A DNA stretch of 64,000 bases. Source: Nitrospira sp. GTDB lineage: Bacteria; Nitrospirota; Nitrospiria; Nitrospirales; Nitrospiraceae. The translations under genes were made by a program, and so were the position numbers. The stretch's first letter is position 1; every line of letters starts with the position of its first letter. The stretch spans positions 115,722 to 179,721 of the forward strand of contig SWDG01000007.1 of the NCBI GenBank assembly GCA_005116965.1, in the 5' to 3' direction. Below are positions 8,477 to 17,642 of this stretch, piece by piece. Below the pieces are notes generated by a model. The model searched no databases, was not told the origin of the DNA, and saw nothing but the letters and a program-made list of their open reading frames with translations.

Positions 8477-9988
8477 ATGCCCATTCTGCGAGTTCATGCG
8501 AAACAAGGACACGTCGACACCGAGACCACAGACGCACTGGTCCTCCTGCTGTGTGAAGGGGAGGGACTGCCGAAGGAAAATGGGGCGATTCTGGATAGAG
8601 CGCTCGGTGGAGCCCTCCGTGATCTTCTCCAGTCACAGGAGTTCGATGGAAAGGCCGGTGAGGTGGTTTTGTTTCATACACACGGGAAAATTCCGGCGAA
8701 GCGGTTGATTCTTGTCGGGCTTGGGAAAAAACATGACCTGGGGTTAGATCAGATCCGACAGGCGATGGGCCATGCCGTCAAACGGGTTCGCCAAGCCAAA
8801 TCCGGTGCCTTTGCGGTGGCGCTGCCGAGCATCGTGCCGCATGGGACGTCGCCGATTGACGTTGGCCAGACCATGACTGAAGGAGCGATCTTAGGAAGCT
8901 ATCAATTCACGGCCTATCGCAGTGACGCCCCGACGGGTAAGGGAGTGACGGCGATGACGGTTCTGGCTCCGCAGAAAGATCACCTGCGCCAGTTGTCGGA
9001 AGGGATTCGTCGCGGCGTCGCGACCGCTGAAGCGACGGTCTACGTTCGTGATCTCTGCAACCATCCATCTAATGTGATGACACCGACCAGGATCGCCAGC
9101 GAGGCAAAAACCGTGGCGAAGGAAGTCGGCGTGAATCTCAAGGTCCTCGAACAAAAAGAGATGGAACAACTCGGCATGGGTGCGCTACTGGGAGTTGCAA
9201 AAGGCAGCCACGAACCGCCGAAGTTCATTATTCTCCAGTACCACGGAGCCAAGAACAAAAACGACCGCCCGGTCGTGCTCGTCGGCAAGACGATCACCTT
9301 CGACACGGGTGGGATCTCGCTCAAACCGGCTGAGAATATGGAACAGATGAAGGCCGACATGACCGGTGGAGCTGAGGTATTAGCCACGATGCGGGCAGCA
9401 GCTCGTCTGAAGCTACCCCTCAATCTCATCAGCATCCTCCCAGCAGCGGAGAATATGCCCGGGGGCCGGGCGATGCGACCTGGTGACGTGGTCAAGACCC
9501 TTTCGGGCAAAACCGTGGAGGTGCAGAACACGGACGCCGAGGGCCGCCTGATCCTCTCCGACGGCCTTACCTATGCGACGCGATTCAAGCCGGCCGCGCT
9601 CATCGACATTGCCACGCTAACGGGAGCGTGTGTCGTCGCGCTGGGTCAGTTCGCGATCGGCATGTTCGGCACCGATGCCACGTTGAAAGATGCGGTTCAC
9701 AAGGCCGGCCTTCGAGCAGGCGAGCGGGTATGGGAAATGCCGTTGTGGGACGAATATTTCGAGCAACTGCGCAGCGATGTGGCCGACATGCGGAATATCG
9801 GCGGACGTGGGGGTGGCATGATCACCGCGGCTCTGTTCTTAAGCAAGTTCGTCGGCGACGCCCCCTGGGTGCATCTCGACATCGCCAGCACCGATTGGAG
9901 CGAGCGGGAACGGGCGTATATCCCCAAAGGCCCAACCGGCATCGGGACCAGACTGTTGATCCAGTTCCTCATCAATCGCTCACTATAG
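8477..9988 (+). CDS. pepA: Leucyl aminopeptidase, M17 family
   Basis: A 503-residue M17 aminopeptidase. The metal-binding and catalytic motifs are present in the C-terminal half: GKTITFDTGGISLKP (catalytic Lys and ligand Asp), MKADMTGGAEV, and NTDAEGRLILSDGL, the family signature. An N-terminal macro-like domain precedes them. ATG at 8477 is preferred because AAAAGGAG lies six bases upstream; an in-frame ATG 24 bases earlier has no such site. The enzyme removes N-terminal residues from peptides in the cytoplasm and forms hexamers in known members. nagZ follows after 23 bases, suggesting cotranscription. Confidence 0.95.
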   Translation: MPILRVHAKQGHVDTETTDALVLLLCEGEGLPKENGAILDRALGGALRDLLQSQEFDGKAGEVVLFHTHGKIPAKRLILVGLGKKHDLGLDQIRQAMGHAVKRVRQAKSGAFAVALPSIVPHGTSPIDVGQTMTEGAILGSYQFTAYRSDAPTGKGVTAMTVLAPQKDHLRQLSEGIRRGVATAEATVYVRDLCNHPSNVMTPTRIASEAKTVAKEVGVNLKVLEQKEMEQLGMGALLGVAKGSHEPPKFIILQYHGAKNKNDRPVVLVGKTITFDTGGISLKPAENMEQMKADMTGGAEVLATMRAAARLKLPLNLISILPAAENMPGGRAMRPGDVVKTLSGKTVEVQNTDAEGRLILSDGLTYATRFKPAALIDIATLTGACVVALGQFAIGMFGTDATLKDAVHKAGLRAGERVWEMPLWDEYFEQLRSDVADMRNIGGRGGGMITAALFLSKFVGDAPWVHLDIASTDWSERERAYIPKGPTGIGTRLLIQFLINRSL

Positions 9989-10011
9989 GGTAAGAGAAAG
10001 ACGGTTCGACG

Positions 10012-11109
10012 ATGTCGTACGACCAGATTGGCCAACTTTTCATGATTGGGTTCGATGGCACCACCGTGTCGGCTGACCTCGCCTCCTTCATCAGGGAATA
10101 TAAGCCCGGTGGAATCATCCTGTTTTCGAGAAATCTCGAATCAATCGCGCAGATCGTGGAATTGACAAGCGATCTTCAACGCTGCAGTCCACACTCCCCC
10201 CTCCTGATCTCTATCGATCAAGAAGGTGGACGGGTCTCACGATTACCGAAAGACTTTACAATTTTTCCACCATGCGAAGTCCTTGGGCAATGCCGTTCCT
10301 CTGAACTGGCCTACGCTGCGGCAGCCACGACCGCGACGGAACTCAAGGCCGTCGGCATCAACATGAATATGTCTCCGGTGCTTGATGTGAACAGTAACCC
10401 CGCCAATCCGGTGATCGGTGATCGAGCCTTCGGCACAACGCCTGACCTCGTGGCTGAATTGGGGTTGGCCACAGTGGGAGGCCTCCAGGACAATCGTGTC
10501 GTGGCTTGTGGGAAGCATTTTCCTGGTCATGGCGACACCAACTCGGACTCGCACAAGGAGTTGCCCATCGTCACGGCGCCGCGCGAACGATTGGAGCATA
10601 TTGAGTTTCCTCCATTCCGGAGAGCGGTGGCGAACGGCGTGGCAACGATGATGACGGCCCACGTGCTGTATCAGGCGTTGGATGAGAAACGGCCGGCAAC
10701 CCTGTCCCCGACGATCATCGGGAGATTTCTTCGTGAGGAGTTGCACTACGATGGTGTCGTGTTGACGGATGATCTCGAGATGCATGCCATCATTGATCAT
10801 TATGGTATCGGCGACGCAACCATCCAGGCCATCCAAGCCGGTTGCGACATGCCGTTGATCTGTAAAGACCGCAACCGCGTCATAGCCGCGATGAATGCCG
10901 TTGACAAAGCTGTGGCCGACGCGGACATCTCGGCCGGACGGTTGGCCCAGTCCCTCGCGCGTATCCGTCGCGTGAAAGAGCGTTTTCTGCTTCCCTATCG
11001 CCCCGTAATGATTTCAGATGCCAAACTTGTGGTGGGGTGCCGAAGCCATAAAGCGCTCTTGCGCTCCATCGACCGGACGCGAGAACGAGTCGCGAAAGCC
11101 GACCTATGA
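10012..11109 (+). CDS. nagZ: Beta-N-acetylhexosaminidase, glycoside hydrolase family 3
   Basis: The 365-residue protein has the GH3 NagZ hallmarks: ISIDQEGGRVSRL, the His/Asp pair in CGKHFPGHGDTNSDSH, and the nucleophile Asp in VVLTDDLEM. NagZ removes N-acetylglucosamine from anhydromuropeptides during peptidoglycan recycling in the cytoplasm. No signal peptide is seen, in keeping with that role. About 30 residues after the catalytic domain form a basic tail. It is 23 bases downstream of pepA and likely shares its promoter. Confidence 0.92.
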   Translation: MSYDQIGQLFMIGFDGTTVSADLASFIREYKPGGIILFSRNLESIAQIVELTSDLQRCSPHSPLLISIDQEGGRVSRLPKDFTIFPPCEVLGQCRSSELAYAAAATTATELKAVGINMNMSPVLDVNSNPANPVIGDRAFGTTPDLVAELGLATVGGLQDNRVVACGKHFPGHGDTNSDSHKELPIVTAPRERLEHIEFPPFRRAVANGVATMMTAHVLYQALDEKRPATLSPTIIGRFLREELHYDGVVLTDDLEMHAIIDHYGIGDATIQAIQAGCDMPLICKDRNRVIAAMNAVDKAVADADISAGRLAQSLARIRRVKERFLLPYRPVMISDAKLVVGCRSHKALLRSIDRTRERVAKADL

Positions 11110-11303
11110 CCTTTGCTTTTTTCTTTTCAAGATAACAGAGTGGACAACTTTGTGCAGTGTCTCTCAGGAGAATTCCGCGAGTTACGCAGAGATGGAAGAC
11201 CTCCCCTCACTCAAGTGAGGAAACGAAACCTCTGTCCCTCTACCGAATACCTTGCCCTCCTCTCATCTCTTGTGGCATCATGACCATTCCTTTGGAGGGC
11301 CTT

Positions 11304-11744
11304 ATGGCCTCATTGCTCGAGTACGTTGGATCTGTCCATATTTTTCTTGGGCCCTACCGGGGCAATCCGATCGCGATCTATTTGCGGCGGACGGAATCTG
11401 GCTGCCAGATCGGCCCAAAAGTCTATCCTTGGAACAATGTCATGGGCCTTGGTGAAACGCCGAATAAGGCCGCTGCTGATTTCGAGGAAAAATGGAAGAC
11501 AAAGGGCTTAACGGCAAACATGTATTCGGGCCCAGCCTGGGAAGGAGGCATTAAGCCAGAAAGACCAGCGCCGCCCAAGCCAGCTGCCCCCCCACCTAAA
11601 CCGGCCACTCCGCCCAAGGCCGCAGCCACTCCAGTAGACACAGCCCCTGGATCGCCTGTCCCGGCTGCTGCCGCAGTTCCCGCTGAAGAGACTTCTACCA
11701 CAGCACCCGTTTCCGCAACCCAGCCCGCCGGAAAGTCGGACTAG
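11304..11744 (+). CDS. Hypothetical protein with Pro/Ala-rich tail
   Basis: A 146-residue protein that I do not assign to a named family. Residues ~1-75 form a compact domain (ASLLEYVGSVHIFLGPYRGN...) with aromatic residues. The rest is a low-complexity Pro/Ala/Lys tail (PPKPAAPPPKPATPP) that is probably disordered. GGAGG lies six bases before ATG 11304 (MASLLEYVG), so the longer reading frame upstream is unlikely to be translated. No signal peptide or lipobox is visible. It lies between nagZ and a convergent permease gene. Confidence 0.7.
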   Translation: MASLLEYVGSVHIFLGPYRGNPIAIYLRRTESGCQIGPKVYPWNNVMGLGETPNKAAADFEEKWKTKGLTANMYSGPAWEGGIKPERPAPPKPAAPPPKPATPPKAAATPVDTAPGSPVPAAAAVPAEETSTTAPVSATQPAGKSD

Positions 11745-11769
11745 ACTCCTTACTAACATTGTTCCTGAT

Positions 11770-13251
11770 TCATCGTGACGGCGGACTACTGTCGACAGCC
11801 TGAGCGGCTAGTTTGCTGTGTTTCATCCCATACACCGCATACACGAGAATGCCAATAATGGTCCATACCACAAAACGGATCCATGTTGCCCAAGGCAAAC
11901 CAGCCATGAGGTATAGACATGCCGCGATGCTCATGATGGGCACGAAAGGCATGAAGGGAAGACGAAAGGGCCTGGGCAGATCAGGCTTTGCGTACCGAAG
12001 CAGCATGACCCCAAAACTGACGAGGATAAAGGCAAAGAAGGTTCCGATATTGGTCATATCGGCCGCTTCCCCGATCTGGAACAACGCTGCCAAGATCGCG
12101 ACAACCACTCCGGTCAGAATCGTTGCCCGATGGGGCGTTCCAAACGTTGGATGAACCTGTGAGAGCCCCGGGCTTAACAGCCTATCGCGCGACATAGCAA
12201 AGAACACGCGGATTTGTCCCAACATCATGACGATCAATACACTCGTGATACCTGCCACGGCTCCGATAGCCACGATAGCAGCGCCCCATTTAAACCCAAC
12301 GACGCTGAGCGCTTCAGCCACTGGAGCATGTATGTCAATTTGGCTCAGGGGAACCAGGCCGGTGAGGACAGCCGCCACGGAAATATAGAGCACGGTACAC
12401 ACAGCCAGCGAAGCAAGGATACCCAACGGAACGTCTCGTTGGGGGTTCCGAGCCTCCTCTGCAGCAGTTGAGACCGCGTCGAACCCTATATAGGCAAAAA
12501 AGATGATAGCAGCCGCAGCACGGACCCCTTCAAATCCGTTCGGCATGAACGGTGTCCAGTTCTCAGCGCTGACAGAGGGAGCCCCTACGGCGATGAAGAA
12601 GAGAACCACCGCAAGTTTCAACAGCACGATCATGCCGGCGGCACGAGCACTTTCCTTAATTCCTATCACGAGTATGGCCGTGACCAACAAGACGATGATG
12701 GCAGCTGGAAAATTGGCGATACTTCCCTCAGGACCACCGGCCCAATGCGGTGGATTCGTCGCCCAATAGGGCAATTCCAGGCCAGCGAGCGTCAATAATT
12801 TGTTGAAATATCCGGACCAGCCGATCGCCACCGCAACGCAGGCCACACCATATTCCAAAATCAGATTCCATCCCGTAAGCCAGGCAAGAAACTCACCCAG
12901 CGTGGCGTACGAAAAGGTATACGCAGACCCTGCGACCGGGATCATCGATGAAAATTCGGCATAACATAGCGCGGCTAACGCACAGGTGATGCCGGAAAGA
13001 ATGAAGGAGAGAACAATCCCTGGTCCCGCTCCTGGCCGGTGGGCATCACCGACGATGGCAGTTCCGACCAGGACGAAAATGCCGGTCCCAATAATCGCGC
13101 CGATCCCAAGCGCCGTGAGATCCCACGCCGTCAATGTTTTCTTGAGACGATGCTCTGGATGCTCGGCATCGGCCAGAATTTGATCGATGGGTTTCGTTCG
13201 GAGAAGTTGGCTGCGCACAGTCCCTCCCAAGCTCAACGTGCCAGAATTCAC
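11770..13251 (-). CDS. APC-superfamily amino acid permease (cationic amino acid transporter type)
   Basis: A 493-residue integral membrane protein with about twelve hydrophobic segments. The first carries GIGAIIGTGIFVLVG, the APC substrate-binding unwound helix motif. Segments such as FFAYIGFDAVSTAAEEARNP are typical of the CAT/YfnA group of amino acid/polyamine permeases. It would act in the inner membrane as a cation-coupled or exchange transporter; the substrate is not readable from sequence. It lies 98 bases downstream of the class I glutamine amidotransferase-like hydrolase gene on the same strand, consistent with a shared role in amine or amino acid use, though that link is inference. 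Confidence 0.9.
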   Translation of the reverse strand: MNSGTLSLGGTVRSQLLRTKPIDQILADAEHPEHRLKKTLTAWDLTALGIGAIIGTGIFVLVGTAIVGDAHRPGAGPGIVLSFILSGITCALAALCYAEFSSMIPVAGSAYTFSYATLGEFLAWLTGWNLILEYGVACVAVAIGWSGYFNKLLTLAGLELPYWATNPPHWAGGPEGSIANFPAAIIVLLVTAILVIGIKESARAAGMIVLLKLAVVLFFIAVGAPSVSAENWTPFMPNGFEGVRAAAAIIFFAYIGFDAVSTAAEEARNPQRDVPLGILASLAVCTVLYISVAAVLTGLVPLSQIDIHAPVAEALSVVGFKWGAAIVAIGAVAGITSVLIVMMLGQIRVFFAMSRDRLLSPGLSQVHPTFGTPHRATILTGVVVAILAALFQIGEAADMTNIGTFFAFILVSFGVMLLRYAKPDLPRPFRLPFMPFVPIMSIAACLYLMAGLPWATWIRFVVWTIIGILVYAVYGMKHSKLAAQAVDSSPPSR

Positions 13252-13349
13252 TGTGATGGGGTCACGACGCTACGGCTCCATCTGAGATCAACGTGTGGCC
13301 AGAGACCACGGAACGAGTTGGCAGTGCGTGCTGGGACGGTCCGGAGAGA

Positions 13350-14096
13350 TCATGCACGCATCCGGCGGGCCGCACGGAGCAAGGCTTCAAACAGCCGCCG
13401 ATGGACCGCATGCCGCTCGAACAAGAATTCGGGGTGCCATTGGATCGCGAGGAGAAATCGATGTGCGGGAGATTCGATCGCTTCGATGATCCCATCAGGT
13501 GCCATGGCACTTGCGCAGAGCGACGGAGCAACTGTCTTGACCGATTGGTGATGGGAACTATTCACCATGAAGGTTCTTCTTCCGACCACCTTATTCAAGA
13601 GGCTCTTAGGTGTCACGGTCACCGGGTGAGCAACATGGATCGCCTTCGTTTTTTGACGATGATCCAACGCACTAGGGACTTGTGCAGGAATGTCCTGATA
13701 CAGGCTCCCTCCACAAGCGACATTCACCGTCTGCATCCCTCCGCAGATTCCTAGGAGGGGAAGATCCCGCTTCTTGGCCTGAAGAACTAGCTCCAGCTCA
13801 AAGTTGGCGCGGCGCTCGCTCACCAGCGGGAACTTGTAGCGTTGCCGCTCTCCATAGAGACTCGGCGGAAGGTCCGGCCCACTGCCGGTGAGGAGCAACC
13901 CATCGACACGGTCAAGAAGCCGTCGCCGGGCAGACGGTTCCGCTACGAGAGGAAGGATCAGAGGAATACCACCGAGTTCTTCAACAGCCCGAATGTAGCG
14001 AGCTCGCAAAAAGTAGGTTGGCTCATGCCCCCCCATATCCTTCCTGTCACCGGCATTAAAGTCTGGGGTCACGCCAATTACAGGCTTCATACTCAA
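13350..14096 (-). CDS. Class I glutamine amidotransferase-like hydrolase (peptidase C26, PuuD-like)
   Basis: The 248-residue protein has the catalytic nucleophile in LLGICGGMQTVNVACGG, the catalytic His/Glu in AIQWHPEFL, and the substrate loop VNSSHHQSV seen in gamma-glutamyl-GABA hydrolases. Members of this family cleave gamma-glutamyl amides, for example in putrescine breakdown. No other puu-type gene is near, but an APC permease gene follows on the same strand. Eight bases separate it from the small upstream gene, so the three may form an operon. Confidence 0.87.
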   Translation of the reverse strand: MSMKPVIGVTPDFNAGDRKDMGGHEPTYFLRARYIRAVEELGGIPLILPLVAEPSARRRLLDRVDGLLLTGSGPDLPPSLYGERQRYKFPLVSERRANFELELVLQAKKRDLPLLGICGGMQTVNVACGGSLYQDIPAQVPSALDHRQKTKAIHVAHPVTVTPKSLLNKVVGRRTFMVNSSHHQSVKTVAPSLCASAMAPDGIIEAIESPAHRFLLAIQWHPEFLFERHAVHRRLFEALLRAARRMRA

Positions 14097-14104
14097 TGCG
14101 CAGG

Positions 14105-14485
14105 CTAGTTCGTCTGAGCAGGCGCGACGGAGGTTCCTTCGTTTTCGGCACCAACACCGAGAAAACGTACCGGACGATCGCCGCTGAGATGCTCTGGCGT
14201 AATGAGGTAGGTCCCGTACACGCTGGGAACCCAGATACTTTTCGCCGTTGGCTCACTGAATCCCGAAAACACATAGGCGAGACCACCGACGATTCCACCC
14301 CCAACAGCAAATGCTGCTTTAAAGGGGAAATACAAGATCGTGGCGGCAGCTGAAGCAGCTCCCATGCCGGCCCCGGAAGCCGTCCCTTGCTGTGAGTCAG
14401 CAGACGACGACTGACTCCAAGCCGGAGCGACAAGCATTGAACAGTAGGTGATGACAAGAATGAGAACCACGATTGGGAGTCTCAC
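14105..14485 (-). CDS. Hypothetical exported protein
   Basis: A 126-residue protein with a clear N-terminal signal or anchor segment (VRLPIVVLILVITYCSMLVAPAWS), then a Ser/Gln/Gly/Ala-rich stretch, and a second hydrophobic Gly-rich segment (AAFAVGGGIVGGLAYVFSG). GTG at 14485 was chosen because GGAGG lies eight bases upstream; the longer in-frame ATG has none. The family is not recognised. A similar glycine-rich segment followed by a short SIWVPSVYGTYL motif suggests a small periplasmic or membrane-associated protein. Confidence 0.7.
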   Translation of the reverse strand: MRLPIVVLILVITYCSMLVAPAWSQSSSADSQQGTASGAGMGAASAAATILYFPFKAAFAVGGGIVGGLAYVFSGFSEPTAKSIWVPSVYGTYLITPEHLSGDRPVRFLGVGAENEGTSVAPAQTN

Positions 14486-14607
14486 GTGAAGCGCCTCCTT
14501 CCTTTTCACATCCACAACAATGGGATGCATAAACAATCATACACGAGTCCTGGCATGCGTTATAACAAATTCGCCGCTGAATGCAACTCCCGATGGATCA
14601 TCGATCT

Positions 14608-15078
14608 TTAACAAGATGACGACACCGAACGATCAGAGTCCAGATCCAACTCTCCCACGATATAGGTGAGAACATAGTCCATGCGATTGCAGGCTTCGCG
14701 ATCCAACTCGGTCGTCAACTCCTCAGCTTGGATTCGCTGATTGTCTTGGGCCACACCCGCATGCAGCCTGAGATCCAGCTTACACCAACAAATAGCTTGT
14801 GCAAAGCAATCCGCCATGCGTTCTTGATAGTGAAGACGCTCGTGGGGATCGAGTGCCATCACACTCTTCGCCAATCGATCAGCAAGGCGTATCTTCTGTC
14901 GAAGAACCAAGAGCTGGTCGGTGCCAATTTCAACAGAGACCTGGATACCCGCTTTCCAACTCCGCTTTTTCACGTTGAACACACAGGCCAGCACATCCGG
15001 GCGCCCCTCGACTGGTTCAGGCCCGAAGAAGAGCGTGACTCGATAAGACGGAACGTCTCGATGTGATTCTGAAACCAT
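14608..15078 (-). CDS. Hypothetical cytoplasmic protein
   Basis: A 156-residue protein with no signal peptide and no recognised domain. It begins with a short beta-rich part (YRVTLFFGPEPVEGRPDVLACVFNVKKRSWKAGIQVSVEI), and the rest appears helical (LDPHERLHYQERMADCFAQAICWCKLDLRLH). It sits alone, convergent to nothing and divergent from the M24 peptidase gene 81 bases away, so the two probably share a bidirectional promoter region. Confidence 0.65.
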   Translation of the reverse strand: MVSESHRDVPSYRVTLFFGPEPVEGRPDVLACVFNVKKRSWKAGIQVSVEIGTDQLLVLRQKIRLADRLAKSVMALDPHERLHYQERMADCFAQAICWCKLDLRLHAGVAQDNQRIQAEELTTELDREACNRMDYVLTYIVGELDLDSDRSVSSSC

Positions 15079-15159
15079 GGGACGTCATTGTACCATGATT
15101 CACATAAAGACCCGGAGCTTGATTGACGCACCTGTACCCCGAGGATAAGATGGAAACCT

Positions 15160-16362
15160 ATGAGCGACGTTGCCCACCAGACTCGGATCGTTGCAATCCA
15201 AGACGCACTCGGAGACATGGGCTCCGTTGATGGATGGCTTTTCTACGACTTTCGCGGCAGCGACCCACTAGCCTATCGGGTCTTGCTTCTTGATCCAACC
15301 CAGCATGTCACTCGACGCTGGTACTATTGGATCCCCTCGTCTGGGGAACCGGTTAAGCTCCTTCACAGGATCGAACCACATGTGCTGGATGAGCTACCCG
15401 GTCAGGTCCAGCAATACGTGTCATGGGAACAGCAACGTTTGCTCTTGGCCTCGCTGTTGCGAGGTCGACGACGAATCGCCATGCAGTATTCACCATTCAA
15501 CGCTGTTCCGTATCTGTCCAGAGTGGATGCCGGCACCATCGAGTTGATCAGGAGTTTTGGGCTTGAGGTGGTCACATCAGCTGATCTCGTCCAACAATTC
15601 GAGGCAGTCTGGACGGATGCGCAACTGGAATCCCATCGGTACGCCGTGACGGCGCTCAGAAACATCGTCGATGAGGCCTTCGCCCACGTGGCGTCTTGTG
15701 TCACCAATGAACGTCGGTTATCCGAATATGATCTGCAGCAGTTCATTCTCTCACGTATTCGCGATGCGGGCATGACCACATCCAGCGCTCCAATTGCAGC
15801 TGTTGATGGCCACAGCGCCGATCCTCACTATGGGCCGACTGAGTCAAACCCCTCACTCATCGCTCGAGACAATTTAGTTCTGATCGACCTCTGGGCGAAA
15901 CAAACGGCCCCGGGATCGGTCTATGGAGATATCACCTGGACAGGCTATACCGGCACGGACGTACCAGCAAAGCAGCGCATGATCTTTGAACATGTTCGAC
16001 GTGGACGTGATGCGGCACTGTCATTTGTCAAGAATCAGGTAGCTACCGGCCGATTTCCTTGTGGATGGGAGGTTGATGACGTCTGCCGTGATCCGATTCG
16101 AGCGGCAGGCTACAGCGACTTCTTCATACATCGAACCGGCCACTCGATCGGTGAAGAAGTCCATGGTAATGGAGCCAATATCGACAACCTGGAAACTCAG
16201 GATAGTCGTCGGCTTCTGCCGAGAACCTGCTTTTCTATCGAGCCGGGGATCTACCTGCCGGGAGAGTTTGGGATCAGGAGTGAGCTTGACGTCTATATAT
16301 CGGATCGCGAAGCCGTGGTGCATGGGTTACCACTTCAAACCGAAATTGTGTCTTTTCTCTGA
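15160..16362 (+). CDS. M24-family metallopeptidase (Xaa-Pro aminopeptidase-like)
   Basis: A 400-residue protein with an N-terminal creatinase-like domain (~1-150) and a C-terminal pita-bread domain. The five metal ligands are visible: Asp in VLIDLWAK, Asp in VYGDITWTG, His in HRTGHSIGEEVHG, Glu in FSIEPGIYL and Glu in RSELDVYI. This fits an Xaa-Pro aminopeptidase or a close relative that removes residues before proline. It is cytoplasmic, with no signal peptide. It is divergently arranged with the preceding hypothetical gene and about 110 bases before the TatA/B gene. Confidence 0.87.
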   Translation: MSDVAHQTRIVAIQDALGDMGSVDGWLFYDFRGSDPLAYRVLLLDPTQHVTRRWYYWIPSSGEPVKLLHRIEPHVLDELPGQVQQYVSWEQQRLLLASLLRGRRRIAMQYSPFNAVPYLSRVDAGTIELIRSFGLEVVTSADLVQQFEAVWTDAQLESHRYAVTALRNIVDEAFAHVASCVTNERRLSEYDLQQFILSRIRDAGMTTSSAPIAAVDGHSADPHYGPTESNPSLIARDNLVLIDLWAKQTAPGSVYGDITWTGYTGTDVPAKQRMIFEHVRRGRDAALSFVKNQVATGRFPCGWEVDDVCRDPIRAAGYSDFFIHRTGHSIGEEVHGNGANIDNLETQDSRRLLPRTCFSIEPGIYLPGEFGIRSELDVYISDREAVVHGLPLQTEIVSFL

Positions 16363-16472
16363 CATTTCTGTCCGAGCATTCTACTTCGGCCCTTTCTTGA
16401 CACCATGTCCGAGGGGCGGCTAGATTCAGTCATCCCACAAGGGCACTCTCCGAATCACATGCGAGGCCGTGC

Positions 16473-17264
16473 ATGTTCGGCACAATGGGTTTCTCTGAAC
16501 TCATTCTCATTCTCGTCATCGTACTCATCATTTTTGGAGCAGGCCGTCTGCCACAGATCGGCGAGGGTGTCGGCAAGGCGTTGAAAGGCTTTCGAAAAGA
16601 AGTCACCGACGTGCCTCAACCCGCTTCAGGCCAAGTCCAACAAGAAGCCGGGCAACCACAGACAAGTCAAACTCCGACAAACATCCCAGCGCCAGTTCCA
16701 CCACCGACCACAGGAACATCGCCAGCAACAACAAGGCCACTCGCTCCCTACGTCCCTGGTCCAGAACTGACACCCGGCACCACTGCTTCTTTGCTCTACA
16801 ACACAAGTCTTCAGACTCCGCAAACAACCGCGCTTTCCCCAAATCAAGCATCTCCATCTGCCTCCAGCCCAGTGCTCTCGATGGAGGAACGGGCTGCAGC
16901 TCCCCCTCCGAGAGCTCACGCCTCGTATCCACCGTTGCCGGCTGGTTCTCAGGCAAAACCGACCGCCAAACGTCCTTCCGCCATTGTGAATAAAGATGCG
17001 GTGGCCCGCGTACAGGCGCAACAGGCAGCACTCAAAGCGACGCAATCAGCAGCGGTATTGCCCGATGACCTTCAGCATTTCGGTGAAGGACTCGGAGAGG
17101 TCGTGCGAACGTTCCGGCAAGCTGTGACCGATGTCCGCAATAGCGTCGACCCTCAAATGACTACGATTCAGGCTGAACTAGATGCGGCCAAAAAAGAAAT
17201 CCAACAATCTATGGATGCCGCTAAAGAATTACCGCCGCAAGAAGATCCCCACAAATCTGCGTGA
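16473..17264 (+). CDS. Twin-arginine translocase TatA/TatB-family protein with long C-terminal extension
   Basis: The first ~45 residues are a normal TatA/B core: membrane helix SELILILVIVLIIFGAGRLP, then the amphipathic helix IGEGVGKALKGFRKEVTDV. A long Pro/Thr/Ala/Ser-rich linker (about residues 50-190) follows. At ~195-215 comes a second segment, FGEGLGEVVRTFRQAVTDV, that closely resembles the first amphipathic helix, then a charged helix to residue 263. Ordinary TatA is 60-100 residues and TatB up to ~200, so this one is long. It would act in the inner membrane in export of folded proteins; a Tat substrate candidate lies at 52.1 kb. No tatC is in the window. Confidence 0.88.
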   Translation: MFGTMGFSELILILVIVLIIFGAGRLPQIGEGVGKALKGFRKEVTDVPQPASGQVQQEAGQPQTSQTPTNIPAPVPPPTTGTSPATTRPLAPYVPGPELTPGTTASLLYNTSLQTPQTTALSPNQASPSASSPVLSMEERAAAPPPRAHASYPPLPAGSQAKPTAKRPSAIVNKDAVARVQAQQAALKATQSAAVLPDDLQHFGEGLGEVVRTFRQAVTDVRNSVDPQMTTIQAELDAAKKEIQQSMDAAKELPPQEDPHKSA

Positions 17265-17642
17265 CCCTCATCCATAGGGCCTCCCCATATTTCACTCACA
17301 TTCTTGCCGACTGATGTTTGCCCTCTTCGCACCACTGACATGAGGGATCGCTATCGCTGTAGGCCTTACCAAAAGACTCCAGTACCCGACCCTGACGTGA
17401 CCCTTGAACAGGCTCAGTCGAACAGTTAATGAGCCATCGATGTTTTAGAGAAAACGAGGGTTGGTCAGTGAGTGCTACATCTACTGGATCAGCGATGGGA
17501 TGAGGCGGTTATTTTCTTTGTTCTGGCGAGAGGTGCCTACGGGCTTGGGGGTAGAAGATCCATATCGGACAAATCGCAGCCGTTGGCCGGCAGAACGATA
17601 GTCTGGACGTTACATGCTGATTCGGAAAAGCTTACTTGTTAC
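17265..17642. other. Intergenic region without a supported gene
   Basis: Between the TatA/B gene and the PilZ gene (convergent). Only short overlapping reading frames without ribosome sites are present. A fragment near 17405 (TTGAACAGGCTCAGTCGAAC) resembles the scraps of REP-like repeat seen at 28350. No clear terminator hairpin was found. Confidence 0.5.
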
